From NCBI GenBank assembly GCA_964516845.1, contig CAZEXP010000015.1:1-50030 (forward strand): a stretch of 50,030 nucleotides of DNA, given 5' to 3'. Shown here one piece after another: positions 15,827 to 24,504 of the stretch (its first letter is position 1; each line of letters begins with the position of its first letter). The stretch comes from JAPEKQ01 sp964516845. Lineage in GTDB: Bacteria; Joyebacterota; Joyebacteria; Joyebacterales; Joyebacteraceae. The notes beneath the pieces were generated by a model. The model was given only the letters and a program-made list of their open reading frames with translations, was not told the DNA's origin and did not search any database. A program made the translations under genes and the position numbers.

Positions 15827-17641
15827 GTGGCCAGAGATCCCCGAAAACACCCGCCAGTGCCCGAAAGCCCGGGCGTCTACCTGCTCAAGGACGCCACGGG
15901 GAAGGTGATCTATGTCGGGAAGGCGCTGAATCTCAGGAATCGGCTGAGAACCTACACATCGTCGGGCGGCGCGCCGGACGCGAAACTGGCCATCATCCGC
16001 TCCAGACTCGCCTCTTTCGACACGATCGTGACCGAGTCGGAGACCGAGGCGCTGGTCCTCGAATCGAACCTCATCAAGGAACACCGGCCACGGTACAACG
16101 TCAAGCTCCGGGACGACAAGCGCTACCCGTTCATCAAGGTCACGACGGCGGAGCCATTCCCGAGGGCGCATGTCACGCGTGTCGTCCGTCAGGACGGCTC
16201 CCGCTACTTCGGCCCGTACACGGACGCCAAGGCGATGCGCCGGACGCTCCGGCTCGTCCAGCAGAGCTTCCCGCTGAGAACGTGCAAGACCTTCAGGAAG
16301 GGCCCGAGACCGTGTCTCAACCATCAGATCGGCCGCTGCCTCGGACCGTGCATCGGTGCGGTCTCCGCGGACGAGTACGGGGAGGTCGTCTCCGAACTCG
16401 TGCTCTTCCTCAGCGGTCGGGGTGACGAACTCACGAAGCGGCTCACCGCCCGGATGAAGCGGGCCTCGTCCGAGAAGCAGTTCGAAGAGGCTGCGACCCT
16501 CCGCGACAGGCTCTCGGACATCGAGAAGGTCACGCAGCGACAGAGGGTTCTCTCGGCCAGACTGGTCGACCGCGACGTTGTCGCCACCGCCCGCCACGCC
16601 GGCTACGGCATCGCGTCGATCGTCCGGATCCGCCGTGGCAAGCTCGTGGGCTGTGAGAACGTCCCGCTGGAGTTCTCACCCGAGACCTCCGATGGCGAGA
16701 TCCGCGAGGCGGTGCTCAAGCAGTTCTACACGGTCGCAACCGACGTCCCGAACGAGGTCCTCGTTCACGGAGAGACGCCCGGTCTCGAGGAGGTGGCCGC
16801 CTGGCTCACAGCGGCGCACGGCCACAAGGTCGTCGTCGCAGTGCCGGTGCGGGGGGAGAAGCGGCTGCTGGGAGAGTTCGCGGAACAGAACGCGCGGACG
16901 GCGCTCCGACGGGCGTTCGACTCCCGCAGGGCGCCCACGGCCGTGATCGAACTCGGCGAATATCTCAAGATGAGCCGTCCACCACGGCTGCTCTCGGCCG
17001 TCGACATCTCGAACATTCAGGGCACCAACGCGGTCGGCACCGTCATTTCGTTCCGCGACGGGCGTCCGGACCGGTCGCTCTACCGCAGATACCGCATCCG
17101 GACCGTGAAAGGCTCGGACGACTATGCTATGATTCGTGAGGTCGTCCGACGCCACCTCACTTCGCTCGTTCGAAAGAACGCCGAGTTCCCGGACCTGTTC
17201 CTCGTGGACGGAGGCAAGGGACAACTCGCTTCGGCCGTTGAGGCCGGTCGCGAGACGGGCGTCCGCGGCGTCACGTTCATCTCGCTCGCGAAGCAGGATG
17301 AGGAGGTCTTCATCCCCGGCCGCCGGAGTCCGCTCCCGGACCCCGGCATGACCGCGGCGAAACGGATCCTCATCAGGGCGCGCGACGAGGTGCACCGCTT
17401 CAGCGTCACGTATCACAGGAGTCTCCGAGAGAAGGAGGCTCGCCGGTCGCTCCTCGACGGCATCCCGGGTGTCGGCGACACCCGCAAGGCAGCGCTTCTC
17501 GAGGAGTTCGGCTCCGTCACGGCCATGCGCCAGAGTTCGCCGGAACGTATCGCGGAGGTACCCGGTATTGGCATCGCAACAGCCCGAAGGATCATCGAAG
17601 CGCTCACGGAGGCCGAGGCTCGTGATCCTCAAGCAGGATAG
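15827..17641 (+). CDS. uvrC: Excinuclease ABC subunit C
   Basis: The incision subunit of nucleotide excision repair. 604 residues, normal length. Order: GIY-YIG nuclease (GVYLLKDATGKVIYVGKA, about 15-95) for the 3' cut, UVR domain that contacts UvrB (about 200-240, KQFEEAATLRDRL), RNase H-like nuclease for the 5' cut (SAVDISNIQGTNAVG near 387, LVDGGKGQL near 464), and a C-terminal pair of helix-hairpin-helix motifs (GIPGVGDTRKAALL, VPGIGIATARRI). The start is GTG with AGGAGG upstream. The alkyltransferase gene begins inside its last codons, so two DNA repair functions share a transcript. Confidence 0.95.
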   Translation: MARDPRKHPPVPESPGVYLLKDATGKVIYVGKALNLRNRLRTYTSSGGAPDAKLAIIRSRLASFDTIVTESETEALVLESNLIKEHRPRYNVKLRDDKRYPFIKVTTAEPFPRAHVTRVVRQDGSRYFGPYTDAKAMRRTLRLVQQSFPLRTCKTFRKGPRPCLNHQIGRCLGPCIGAVSADEYGEVVSELVLFLSGRGDELTKRLTARMKRASSEKQFEEAATLRDRLSDIEKVTQRQRVLSARLVDRDVVATARHAGYGIASIVRIRRGKLVGCENVPLEFSPETSDGEIREAVLKQFYTVATDVPNEVLVHGETPGLEEVAAWLTAAHGHKVVVAVPVRGEKRLLGEFAEQNARTALRRAFDSRRAPTAVIELGEYLKMSRPPRLLSAVDISNIQGTNAVGTVISFRDGRPDRSLYRRYRIRTVKGSDDYAMIREVVRRHLTSLVRKNAEFPDLFLVDGGKGQLASAVEAGRETGVRGVTFISLAKQDEEVFIPGRRSPLPDPGMTAAKRILIRARDEVHRFSVTYHRSLREKEARRSLLDGIPGVGDTRKAALLEEFGSVTAMRQSSPERIAEVPGIGIATARRIIEALTEAEARDPQAG

Positions 17642-18260
17642 CGAGCCCAGGGCGGAGATGACGGTTCTCAAGTACGCGACCTTCGAGGCTGATCTCGGCC
17701 GCTTCCTCGTGGTCCGCGGAGACCACGGCCTCAGAGCCGTGCGGTTCTCTGAAGAGCTCGACGTCGAACGCGAACTCTCGCTGCTGACCAGAGGCGGACG
17801 GGTGCTCGCGGTGGAGGACCGCATCACGCTGAGACGCGTCGTCGACGACATCCGCGACTACCTCAGGGGCCACCGGCCCCGGTTCGACCACGAACTCGAG
17901 CTTGACGGCCTGTCGGACTTCTCGCACCGTGTTCTCGACGTCGTCAGCGAGATCCCGTACGGCACGCTTCGTTCGTACAAGTGGGTGGCGAAGCAGGTCG
18001 GTTCGCCGCGCGCCACGCGTCCCGTCGGACAGACACTCTCACGCAACCCGCTCCCCATCGTCATCCCGTGCCATCGCGTCGTCAACAACGACGGGACGCT
18101 CGGAGGCTACTCGGGCGGCGGCACCGACATGAAGCGCCGTCTCATCGAGATCGAGAACGGGCAGATCGGTCTCGCGTTCGAACGCGGCGGTGACGAAGCG
18201 AAGAGACAGGTGCTCTTCCAACTCGAAGGGGACGCGCCGGGCGACGACGATGTCGACTGA
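17622..18260 (+). CDS. ogt: Methylated-DNA--[protein]-cysteine S-methyltransferase
   Basis: A suicide repair protein that takes alkyl groups from O6-alkylguanine onto its own cysteine. The active site is VIPCHRVV, followed by GYSGGG; FSHRVLDVVSEIPYGTLRSY is the DNA-binding helix region. I chose GTG 17622 because GGAGG lies nine bases upstream, giving 212 residues and a 20-base overlap with uvrC. An ATG at 17658 would give 200 residues and is also possible, because the conserved domain begins only after it. The C-terminus has an extra tail of about 35 residues rich in Glu and Asp. The xerD ATG lies 11 bases before its stop. Ogt versus Ada-C naming is uncertain. Confidence 0.88.
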   Translation: MILKQDSEPRAEMTVLKYATFEADLGRFLVVRGDHGLRAVRFSEELDVERELSLLTRGGRVLAVEDRITLRRVVDDIRDYLRGHRPRFDHELELDGLSDFSHRVLDVVSEIPYGTLRSYKWVAKQVGSPRATRPVGQTLSRNPLPIVIPCHRVVNNDGTLGGYSGGGTDMKRRLIEIENGQIGLAFERGGDEAKRQVLFQLEGDAPGDDDVD

Positions 18261-19173
18261 CGCCTCCACACAGCTCGACGAAGCGGTCGAGGACTACCTC
18301 GACCACCTCACGACGGAGCGCGGACTCTCGGAGAACACGATCGCCTCATACCGTTCCGACCTCGCCGACTACGCGCGCTACCTCGAGAAGTCCGGTGTCA
18401 ACGGTCCCCAGCAGGTGAACGCGAAGCTCGTCGAGCGGTATCTCGGAGACGCCGTCATCGCCGGGCTCTCGGCCCGGAGCACGAACAGACGGCTTTCGTG
18501 CCTGCGCGGCTTCCACACGTATCTCCTCAACTCATCCGACGACCCGCGCATCCGGGGAAACCCGACGCTCCACCAGCGCTCGCGCGACTATGTGAGACGG
18601 CTTCCGGACGTGCTCGCCGTCCACGAGGTCGAGCGCCTCCTCGAAGCGGTCGATTCGAGCACGCCCCTCGGCGTCAGAGACCGGGCGATGTTCGAGACCG
18701 CCTACGGCGCGGGGCTCCGCGTCAGCGAGATCATCACGCTCGAGGTGACGAACATCTTCGCGGAGGACCGCTTCATCCGCGTTCTCGGAAAGGGATCGAA
18801 GGAGCGCGTCGTTCCGATCGGCCGGTTCGCCCTCGAGTGGATCGGCAGGTACCGCGAGAGCGTCCGGCCCGGGCTCGCCGCGAAGGCGCCGCCGAGCGGA
18901 GTTCTGTTCCTGAACTCCCGAGGCCGCCGGCTGTCCCGGATGGGCTACTGGAAGATCCTCCAGAAGACGGTCGCCCGATCCGGCATTCGCGACCGCGTCA
19001 AGCCCCACTCGCTCCGGCACTCGTTCGCCACGCACCTGCTCGAGGCGGGCGCCGACCTTCGGACCGTTCAGGAGATGCTCGGTCACGCCGACATCGCGAC
19101 AACACAGATCTACACGAGCGTCGACCGCGAGTACCTCAAGGAGATCCACAGGACCTGCCACCCGCGCGCCTAG
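18250..19173 (+). CDS. xerD: Tyrosine recombinase XerD
   Basis: A 307-residue tyrosine recombinase, the second in this window. The N-terminal SAM-like domain (about 8-105) starts with YLDHLTTERGLSENTIASY. Catalytic residues: Arg157 (GLRVSE), the Lys of GKGSKER, His253 and Arg256 (HSLRHSFATHLL), His279 and Tyr288 (TTQIYTSV). Partner of XerC at dif. It overlaps the alkyltransferase stop by 11 bases. I call it XerD because residues such as HPRIRGNP-type linker and VDREYLKEIHRTCHPRA resemble XerD, and the first copy has the topA linkage typical of XerC. The two could be swapped, but the family is not in doubt. Confidence 0.88.
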   Translation: MSTDASTQLDEAVEDYLDHLTTERGLSENTIASYRSDLADYARYLEKSGVNGPQQVNAKLVERYLGDAVIAGLSARSTNRRLSCLRGFHTYLLNSSDDPRIRGNPTLHQRSRDYVRRLPDVLAVHEVERLLEAVDSSTPLGVRDRAMFETAYGAGLRVSEIITLEVTNIFAEDRFIRVLGKGSKERVVPIGRFALEWIGRYRESVRPGLAAKAPPSGVLFLNSRGRRLSRMGYWKILQKTVARSGIRDRVKPHSLRHSFATHLLEAGADLRTVQEMLGHADIATTQIYTSVDREYLKEIHRTCHPRA

Positions 19174-19190
19174 CGCCCAGGAGACGATCC

Positions 19191-20474
19191 GTGACCCGGG
19201 AACCGACGACCATCCTGTCCCTGTCAGACCTCGCGCGCGAGGACGCCGCGTTGCTTCGCAAGCTCGGCGAGATCGCGCACGCGCGTGGCGTCGGCGCGTA
19301 CGTCGTCGGCGGGGTCGTGCGGGACATCCTGCTCGGGAGCGACGCCGGGGACCTCGACATCGTCGTAGAGGAACGCGCGCAGGATTTCGTGGAGGCGGCC
19401 ACGCGGGAGATCGGCGGGACGTACAAGCTGTACGCGCGGTTCGGAACGGCCCTGCTGCTCCCCGGCGGGGGAGTCAAAGTCGATGTCGCGACGGCGCGCT
19501 CCGAAACGTATGCCGCCCCGGGAGCACTGCCCGATGTCGAGCCCGGCACGATCACCGAGGATCTCGTCCGCCGCGACTTCACGCTCAACGCGATGGCGGC
19601 GAGCATTCTGCCCGGCGACTTCGGACACCTGATCGACGAGCATCACGGACGTGAGGATCTTCGCGGTGGAGTGCTTCGAGTGCTCCACGAAGGCAGCTTC
19701 ACCGACGACCCGACCCGCGTCCTCCGCGCGGTGCGGTTCCAGGCCCGGTTCGGGTTCTCGATCGAGCCGGCCACCGAAACGCTCCTCCACGAGGCGGCGC
19801 GCTCGGGCGCGCTCGACACGGTCAGCGGAGAGCGCATCATGAACGAACTCACGCTCATGGTGGCCGAGACCGACCCGCGTCCCGCGCTCCTGCAGCTGCT
19901 CGCATGGAACCTGACCGCGGCCATATGTCCGTGCTGGACCCCCGACGTCCCGAGCGTCGAGCGGCTGCTCGCCGGACTCGGCCCGCGCGCCGATGGACAG
20001 CGCATGACGCCGCTTCTGGCCCTCTTCGCGCTGGTCGGACCCGCGTGTCGCGAAAGCGTCATGGACCGGCTCCGGGCGGGGCGCCTCCTGCGGGAGGCGG
20101 TCACGGACCTGGAACGCTACGAGTCGCATACCGCGCGCGCCCTGGCGTCGGAGAACGATCTCAAGCGGAGCGAGGTGCACGACCTGCTCCGCGGACACAC
20201 CCTTGAGGTGCTCGAACTGGCGACCGCGGAGGATCCCGCCGGCCGCGCCGCGGAGCGTGTCAGCCTCTACACCGGCGAACTCTCGGACGTTCGGACACTG
20301 CTCAGCGGGGCCGATCTCATCGCGCTGGGGTTCACGGAGGGTCTGGAGGTCGGCCGCATGCTCGACGACCTCAGGCGAGCGCGTCTCGACGGCCTCGCGA
20401 CGACGCGCGACGACGAGATGAGAATGAGCCGGGACCGTCTCAGTGCGCGGGAAGGCAACGAAGGCGGTACTTGA
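19191..20474 (+). CDS. cca: CCA tRNA nucleotidyltransferase / poly(A) polymerase family protein
   Basis: A 427-residue class II nucleotidyltransferase. Motifs: GGVVRDILLG with DLDIVV (the metal-binding Asp pair), RRDFTLNAMA, and DDPTRVLRAVRFQARF in the neck. The helical C-terminal half has no HD motif that I can see. Such proteins add CCA, or only part of it, to tRNA 3' ends, or add poly(A). All three tRNA genes here already encode CCA, which suggests a repair role if it is a CCA enzyme. GTG start at 19191 with AGGAGA seven bases upstream; longer readings run over xerD and were dropped. The -35 of the scpA promoter lies over its stop. Confidence 0.85.
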   Translation: MTREPTTILSLSDLAREDAALLRKLGEIAHARGVGAYVVGGVVRDILLGSDAGDLDIVVEERAQDFVEAATREIGGTYKLYARFGTALLLPGGGVKVDVATARSETYAAPGALPDVEPGTITEDLVRRDFTLNAMAASILPGDFGHLIDEHHGREDLRGGVLRVLHEGSFTDDPTRVLRAVRFQARFGFSIEPATETLLHEAARSGALDTVSGERIMNELTLMVAETDPRPALLQLLAWNLTAAICPCWTPDVPSVERLLAGLGPRADGQRMTPLLALFALVGPACRESVMDRLRAGRLLREAVTDLERYESHTARALASENDLKRSEVHDLLRGHTLEVLELATAEDPAGRAAERVSLYTGELSDVRTLLSGADLIALGFTEGLEVGRMLDDLRRARLDGLATTRDDEMRMSRDRLSAREGNEGGT

Positions 20475-20499
20475 CGAGGGCAGAAAGAGTTGCTAGCGT
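20471..20499 (+). promoter_or_regulatory. Candidate scpA promoter
   Basis: TTGACG at 20471-20476 (covering the cca stop), a 17-base spacer, TAGCGT at 20494-20499 preceded by TTGC. The TTGCTAG string recurs at two other promoters here. A start near 20506 leaves a leader of about 38 bases. Confidence 0.6.
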
Positions 20500-20543
20500 C
20501 CTGTGATACTCATTGAGAGACGCCCCTTTGCAGAAGGCGACGT

Positions 20544-21389
20544 GTGAACGAGCGAACGGAATTCGACAAAGTGGAGAGCCCCGAGCCGCGGATCGCCGCT
20601 GCTCCACTGCACCCACGCGCCGGTACGACCGACCAGGGCGTGCCGCTCGTCCGTCGACCGAGCTACGAGGTCCGGCTCGATGCCTTCGAGGGACCGCTCG
20701 ACCTCCTGCTGCATCTCATCCGCGAGCATGAGATCGACATCTACGACATACCGATCGCGACGATCACGTCGCAGTACCTGGAGTACATCAGCTTCATGGA
20801 GTCGCTGGATCTGTCGATGGCCGGCGAGTTCCTCGAGATGGCGGCCACGCTGATCCGCATCAAGGTCCAGATGCTCCTGCCGCCGGCCATCGATGAGACC
20901 GAGGAGGATGAGGACCCGCGCGAGCAGCTCGTCCGCAAGCTCGTCGAATACAAGCAGTTCAAGGAGGCCGCCGGCGTTCTCTCGACGCACGAGGAGGAAC
21001 GCAAGAGCTTCGTTCCGCACTCGGTGGACACCAGACCGTTCCGCGCGATCGAGGAGGAGGAGCTCGAGACGGAGGATTTCCTTCGCGACGTCACGCTGTT
21101 CGATCTCGTCGACTGCCTGCGCGAAGTGCTTGAGCGCGTGCCAAAACGCATCGACGTGCACGAGGTCGACAGGGAGATCGTGTCCGTCGAGGACCGGATG
21201 GAGCACATCCGCTCCGAGATCACACGCGGGGCTACGACGTTCCGGAAGCTCTTCGCGAACGCCGTCACCAAGGTGGAGATCGTTACGACATTCATCGCGC
21301 TTCTCGAACTGGTCCGCATCGGAGCCATCCTCGCGGTTCAGGATTCGACGTACGGAGAGATCGCGATCCAGGCACGGACGGAGGTGTGA
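20544..21389 (+). CDS. scpA: Segregation and condensation protein A
   Basis: The kleisin of the SMC-ScpAB condensin, which bridges SMC heads and organises the chromosome. 281 residues, typical, with a 35-residue variable N-terminus. The conserved opening is YEVRLDAFEGPLDLLLHLI, followed by DIYDIPIATITSQYLEY and LEMAATLIRIKVQMLLP. The winged-helix C-terminus ends in a region with TFIALLELVRIGAI. The start is GTG at 20544. The scpB reading begins at once after the stop, so the two are co-expressed. No smc gene is in the window. Confidence 0.93.
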   Translation: MNERTEFDKVESPEPRIAAAPLHPRAGTTDQGVPLVRRPSYEVRLDAFEGPLDLLLHLIREHEIDIYDIPIATITSQYLEYISFMESLDLSMAGEFLEMAATLIRIKVQMLLPPAIDETEEDEDPREQLVRKLVEYKQFKEAAGVLSTHEEERKSFVPHSVDTRPFRAIEEEELETEDFLRDVTLFDLVDCLREVLERVPKRIDVHEVDREIVSVEDRMEHIRSEITRGATTFRKLFANAVTKVEIVTTFIALLELVRIGAILAVQDSTYGEIAIQARTEV

Positions 21390-21391
21390 GC

Positions 21392-22348
21392 GTGGCTGAG
21401 CTGGAGCTTAAGCGCATCATTGAAGCGGTGCTCTTCGCATCGGACACTCCCGTGTCGATGGAGCGCATCATCGAGGTCACAGGGGGCCCGGACGGACCGC
21501 TGAAGGCCGACCGTGGCAACGTGAGCGAAGCCCTGGACGAGCTCCTCGCGGAGTACGATCAGACGGAGAGAGCCATCACGATATCCAAGGTCGCCGGCGG
21601 CTGGCAGCTCTACTGTCGGCCGGAGTACGCGAAGTTCGCCCGCGACCTGTACAAGGGCCGTATCCCGCCACGCCTGAGCCAGGCCGCGCTCGAGACGCTC
21701 GCCATCGTCGCGTACAAGCAGCCGCTCGTCCGCGCCGAGGCCGAGGCCATCCGGGGCGTCGACTCGAGCGGCGTGCTGGCCACCCTGCTGAAGCGCAACC
21801 TCGTGACGATCGCGGGGCGCGCGCCCGGAATGGGACGCGCGTTGATGTACCGCACCACGAAGGAGTTCCTTCGCTACTTCGGTCTGAACACGATCACCGA
21901 CCTTCCACGGCTCGAGGAGTTCGCGGAGGTGCTCGGACTGCAGCCCGGCGAACTCCAGATGACGATCGAAGGCGCAGAGCACATGGCCAACATGATGTCG
22001 GGGTCAGCGCGTGAGACCGGCGACGACATGGCAGCCGACGATGACGCGACGACCGGGGCCGGGATGACGATGGAGGCGGAGGCGATCGAAGACGCGGGGG
22101 CCATCGAAGAGGCGGAGGCCATCCTCGAGGCCGGAGCGCCGCTTGTCGCCATTGAGACGGAGATCGGCCCGGGCGCCGACCCGCCGGTCTTCAGACCGCT
22201 GACACCGGGGGAGCAGTCGCCCTCGGCGCCGGAGCCGACACTGGAGGACCCGGACACCGAGCCGGATACGACCACCGTGGTCGACGAGACCGAGGGCGCG
22301 CATATCCTCGGCGACGCCGCCATCATCCAACCAATCGATGAGGCTTAA
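21392..22348 (+). CDS. scpB: Segregation and condensation protein B with an acidic tail
   Basis: The winged-helix partner of ScpA. Residues 1-190 are the ScpB core (LKRIIEAVLFASDTPVS, then LSQAALETLAIVAYKQP and VDSSGVLATLLKRNLV). I chose GTG 21392 because GGAGG at 21380-21384 lies seven bases upstream; the GTG at 21386 would be only one base from it. The protein is 318 residues, well above the usual 180-220, because of a C-terminal extension of about 120 residues rich in Glu, Asp, Ala and Pro with no domain that I recognise and an 18-bp repeat inside. The stop lies 11 bases inside rluB. Confidence 0.9.
   Translation: MAELELKRIIEAVLFASDTPVSMERIIEVTGGPDGPLKADRGNVSEALDELLAEYDQTERAITISKVAGGWQLYCRPEYAKFARDLYKGRIPPRLSQAALETLAIVAYKQPLVRAEAEAIRGVDSSGVLATLLKRNLVTIAGRAPGMGRALMYRTTKEFLRYFGLNTITDLPRLEEFAEVLGLQPGELQMTIEGAEHMANMMSGSARETGDDMAADDDATTGAGMTMEAEAIEDAGAIEEAEAILEAGAPLVAIETEIGPGADPPVFRPLTPGEQSPSAPEPTLEDPDTEPDTTTVVDETEGAHILGDAAIIQPIDEA
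22082..22135 (+). repeat. 18-bp tandem repeat, three units, in the ScpB tail
   Basis: Three degenerate in-frame 18-base units encode AIEDAG, AIEEAE and AILEAG in the acidic C-terminal extension of ScpB. The unit length matches the hexapeptide repeats in the hybrid kinase and in S1. Confidence 0.7.
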
Positions 22349-23081
22349 CAGGTTCCTCGCACGCTGCGGGGCCGCCTCCAGACGCGGCGCGGACCTCCTG
22401 ATCGCGGAGGGCAAGATCCGTGTCAACGGTGTGATCGTGTCCGAGGCGGGAGTCCGCGTCGATCCCGAGGTCGATGTCGTCGAGTTCGACGGAACCGTCC
22501 TCCGCCTTCCGGAACAGCTCACCTGCATCGCCCTGAACAAGCCGGCCGGGTACGTCGTGACGATGAGCGACCCGCAAGGCCGCAAGACCGTCGCGGAGCT
22601 CATCAAGGACGCGCCCCGGGCCGTCGTTCCCATCGGACGCCTCGACGCGCCGACCGAGGGACTCCTGCTGCTGACGGACGACGGCGCGCTCGCTCACCGG
22701 ATCGCCCATCCATCCTTCGAGATCGACAAGGTGTATCGGGTCATCGCCCGAGGCGTCCTCAAGGAAGAGGACGTGGACGCTCTCGAACAGGGCATTCTCC
22801 TTGATGACCAGCTCACAGCGCCCGCGGCCGTGGAGGTCCTGGGAACGGACCGGAATGAGACACACGCGCTCATCACCATCCACGAAGGCCGCAAACGCCA
22901 GATCCGGAGGATGTTCGAGGCGGTCGGCCACCCGGTCAAGCGGCTGAGCCGGACGCGGGTCGGGCCCATCGAACTGGGCAACATCCGCCTGGGACGCTGG
23001 CGCCACCTGACCCCTGATGAACTCGCGGCGCTCCGCGGCGCCGTCGGGTTGTCCAATGAGACCCCGACGAACGAGGAATAG
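22338..23081 (+). CDS. rluB: 23S rRNA pseudouridine synthase, RluB/RsuA family
   Basis: A 247-residue pseudouridine synthase. An S4 RNA-binding domain fills residues 1-48 (MRLNRFLARCGAASRRGAD). The catalytic domain has GRLDAPTEGLLLLTDDG with the catalytic Asp of GRLD, and a later EGRKRQIRRMF motif typical of the RsuA/RluB/RluE/RluF branch. The scpA-scpB-rluB order is widespread and supports the RluB name; the target position in 23S rRNA is inferred. It starts inside scpB with an 11-base overlap. Confidence 0.9.
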   Translation: MRLNRFLARCGAASRRGADLLIAEGKIRVNGVIVSEAGVRVDPEVDVVEFDGTVLRLPEQLTCIALNKPAGYVVTMSDPQGRKTVAELIKDAPRAVVPIGRLDAPTEGLLLLTDDGALAHRIAHPSFEIDKVYRVIARGVLKEEDVDALEQGILLDDQLTAPAAVEVLGTDRNETHALITIHEGRKRQIRRMFEAVGHPVKRLSRTRVGPIELGNIRLGRWRHLTPDELAALRGAVGLSNETPTNEE

Positions 23082-23104
23082 CTGAAGCTCCGTCGGAAAG
23101 GGGC

Positions 23105-23133
23105 TTGCAGGGGCATCCGCTCTGGTTTATACT
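23105..23133 (+). promoter_or_regulatory. cmk promoter
   Basis: TTGCAG at 23105-23110, a 17-base spacer, TATACT at 23128-23133. A start near 23140 gives a leader of about 70 bases to the proposed cmk start. It may drive the cmk-plsC-ispH-rpsA group. Confidence 0.65.
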
Positions 23134-23212
23134 TCTATGTTTCGAGTGATAGGCAGGGGATACTCCTGAACTGGCCTCCAACCTCCATCCTACTATCTGT
23201 GAGGGTACGCGG

Positions 23213-23893
23213 CTGATCATCGCCATCGATGGCCCTGCTGCCTCGGGCAAGAGCACGACTGCGAGGCTCGTGGCCGAACGGCTTGGCTATGTCTATATAG
23301 ACAGCGGCGCGATGTATCGCGCCGGAGCTCTTGCGGCTATCCGCAGGGGTGTGCCCCTGGATGACGATGAGGAGCTGACGAAGGTCGCGGAATCGATCGA
23401 GATCGAACTGGCCGGTCACGGCCCCGTTCTTCTCGACGGGGAGGACGTCAGCGAGGCCATCCGCACCCCCGAGGTCACGCGGGGCGCATCGGTGATGTCC
23501 ACCGTCTCTGGTGTCCGCCGCGCCATGGTCGAGCAGCAGCGTCGCGTCGGCCACAGCGTGGACTGCGTCATGGAGGGACGCGACATCGGCACCGTCGTGT
23601 TCCCGGACGCGGAGCTGAAGATCTTTCTCATTGCGACACTCGAGGAACGAACCCGACGCCGGCTGGCGGATCTCAACGCCCTCGGCCGCCCCGCTCAGGC
23701 GTGGACGGTGCGAGACGAGATCGCCGAACGCGACCGGCGCGATTCGACGCGTGAGGACAGCCCTCTGAAGCGGGCTGCCGGCGCGATCGAGCTCGACACC
23801 ACGGGACTCTCCATCGACGACCAGGTCGCCGAGGTCATCCGCCTTGCGACCGACCGCGGAGCCGTCCTGCCGGATGACTGCGAGACCGAGTGA
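23213..23893 (+). CDS. cmk: Cytidylate kinase (apparent CTG start)
   Basis: Phosphorylates CMP and dCMP with ATP. The Walker A sequence IIAIDGPAASGKSTTARL is complete, and DSGAMYRAGALAA, MEGRDIGTVVFPDAELKIFL and RDRRDSTREDSPL match the family. The odd point is the start. In frame, stops lie at 23147-23152, and between them and the P-loop there is no ATG, GTG or TTG. The first usual start is GTG 23270, which would remove the P-loop. The best fit to the family N-terminus is CTG 23213 (226 residues, L-I-I-A-I-D); another CTG at 23171 would add 14 residues. AGGG lies upstream of both. The stop overlaps the plsC start. Confidence 0.88.
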   Translation: MIIAIDGPAASGKSTTARLVAERLGYVYIDSGAMYRAGALAAIRRGVPLDDDEELTKVAESIEIELAGHGPVLLDGEDVSEAIRTPEVTRGASVMSTVSGVRRAMVEQQRRVGHSVDCVMEGRDIGTVVFPDAELKIFLIATLEERTRRRLADLNALGRPAQAWTVRDEIAERDRRDSTREDSPLKRAAGAIELDTTGLSIDDQVAEVIRLATDRGAVLPDDCETE

Positions 23894-24504
23894 TGCGGAT
23901 GAAGCGCCACTACCGGATCGCCTGGCTGATGGTCTCCGGATTCGCGAGGGTCGTCTGGGGCTTCCGCGTGACGGGCCGCGAGCACATTCCGGAGAGCGGG
24001 CCGGTCATCATCGCCTCAAATCACATCTCGAACTGGGACCCGCTCCTGCTTGGACTGGGATGTCCGCGCGAGATGTTCTTCATGGCGAAGCGCGAGCTCT
24101 TCGCGAACAAGGCGCTCGGGTGTCTCATCAGGTCCTACAACGCCATCCCGCTCGACCGCGGGGGCGGAGACCGAAGGGCCCTGCGGACAGCGCGACGGAT
24201 CCTCGGAGGGGGCCAGGCGCTCCTGATGTTCCCGGAGGGAACGAGGAGCCGCACCGGTGAACTCGGGAAGGGCCGGGCCGGCGTGGCGTTTCTCGCTGCG
24301 AGCGCGGGGTCGGTGATCGTGCCGGCGTACATCACCGGCGCAGACGACCCGCGCGGAGCGCTTCGGAGGCGCGGTTCGGTTCGTGTCTCGTTCGCGAAAC
24401 CGATCACCCACGACGGGCCGGCGTCGACCGAGGCCTACGCGGAGACGACGGAACGCATCATGGCGTCGATCACAGAACTCAAGAGGGAGACAGCGTCCGC
24501 ATGA
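23893..24504 (+). CDS. plsC: 1-acyl-sn-glycerol-3-phosphate acyltransferase
   Basis: Adds the second acyl chain to lysophosphatidic acid at the membrane. 203 residues, at the short end of the family. It has the catalytic NHISNWDP (the NHx4D motif), FPEGTRS, and VPAYITG. A hydrophobic segment lies near the N-terminus. I chose the ATG at 23893, whose A is the last base of the cmk TGA; a GTG three bases earlier is possible. The cmk-plsC-ispH-rpsA order is known from many bacteria. Together with plsY and gpsA in this window it covers glycerol-3-phosphate supply and both acylations. Confidence 0.92.
   Translation: MRMKRHYRIAWLMVSGFARVVWGFRVTGREHIPESGPVIIASNHISNWDPLLLGLGCPREMFFMAKRELFANKALGCLIRSYNAIPLDRGGGDRRALRTARRILGGGQALLMFPEGTRSRTGELGKGRAGVAFLAASAGSVIVPAYITGADDPRGALRRRGSVRVSFAKPITHDGPASTEAYAETTERIMASITELKRETASA

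Noticed and set aside
188..19173. XerC and XerD as phage or island integrases
   Set aside because: Both have Xer lengths and motifs and lie in conserved contexts (after topA; in a repair operon), with no mobile genes nearby.
18498..19190. A 230-codon upstream extension of the CCA enzyme
   Set aside because: It overlaps xerD in another frame and is Arg/Pro-rich. The GTG at 19191 has a ribosome-binding site and fits family length.
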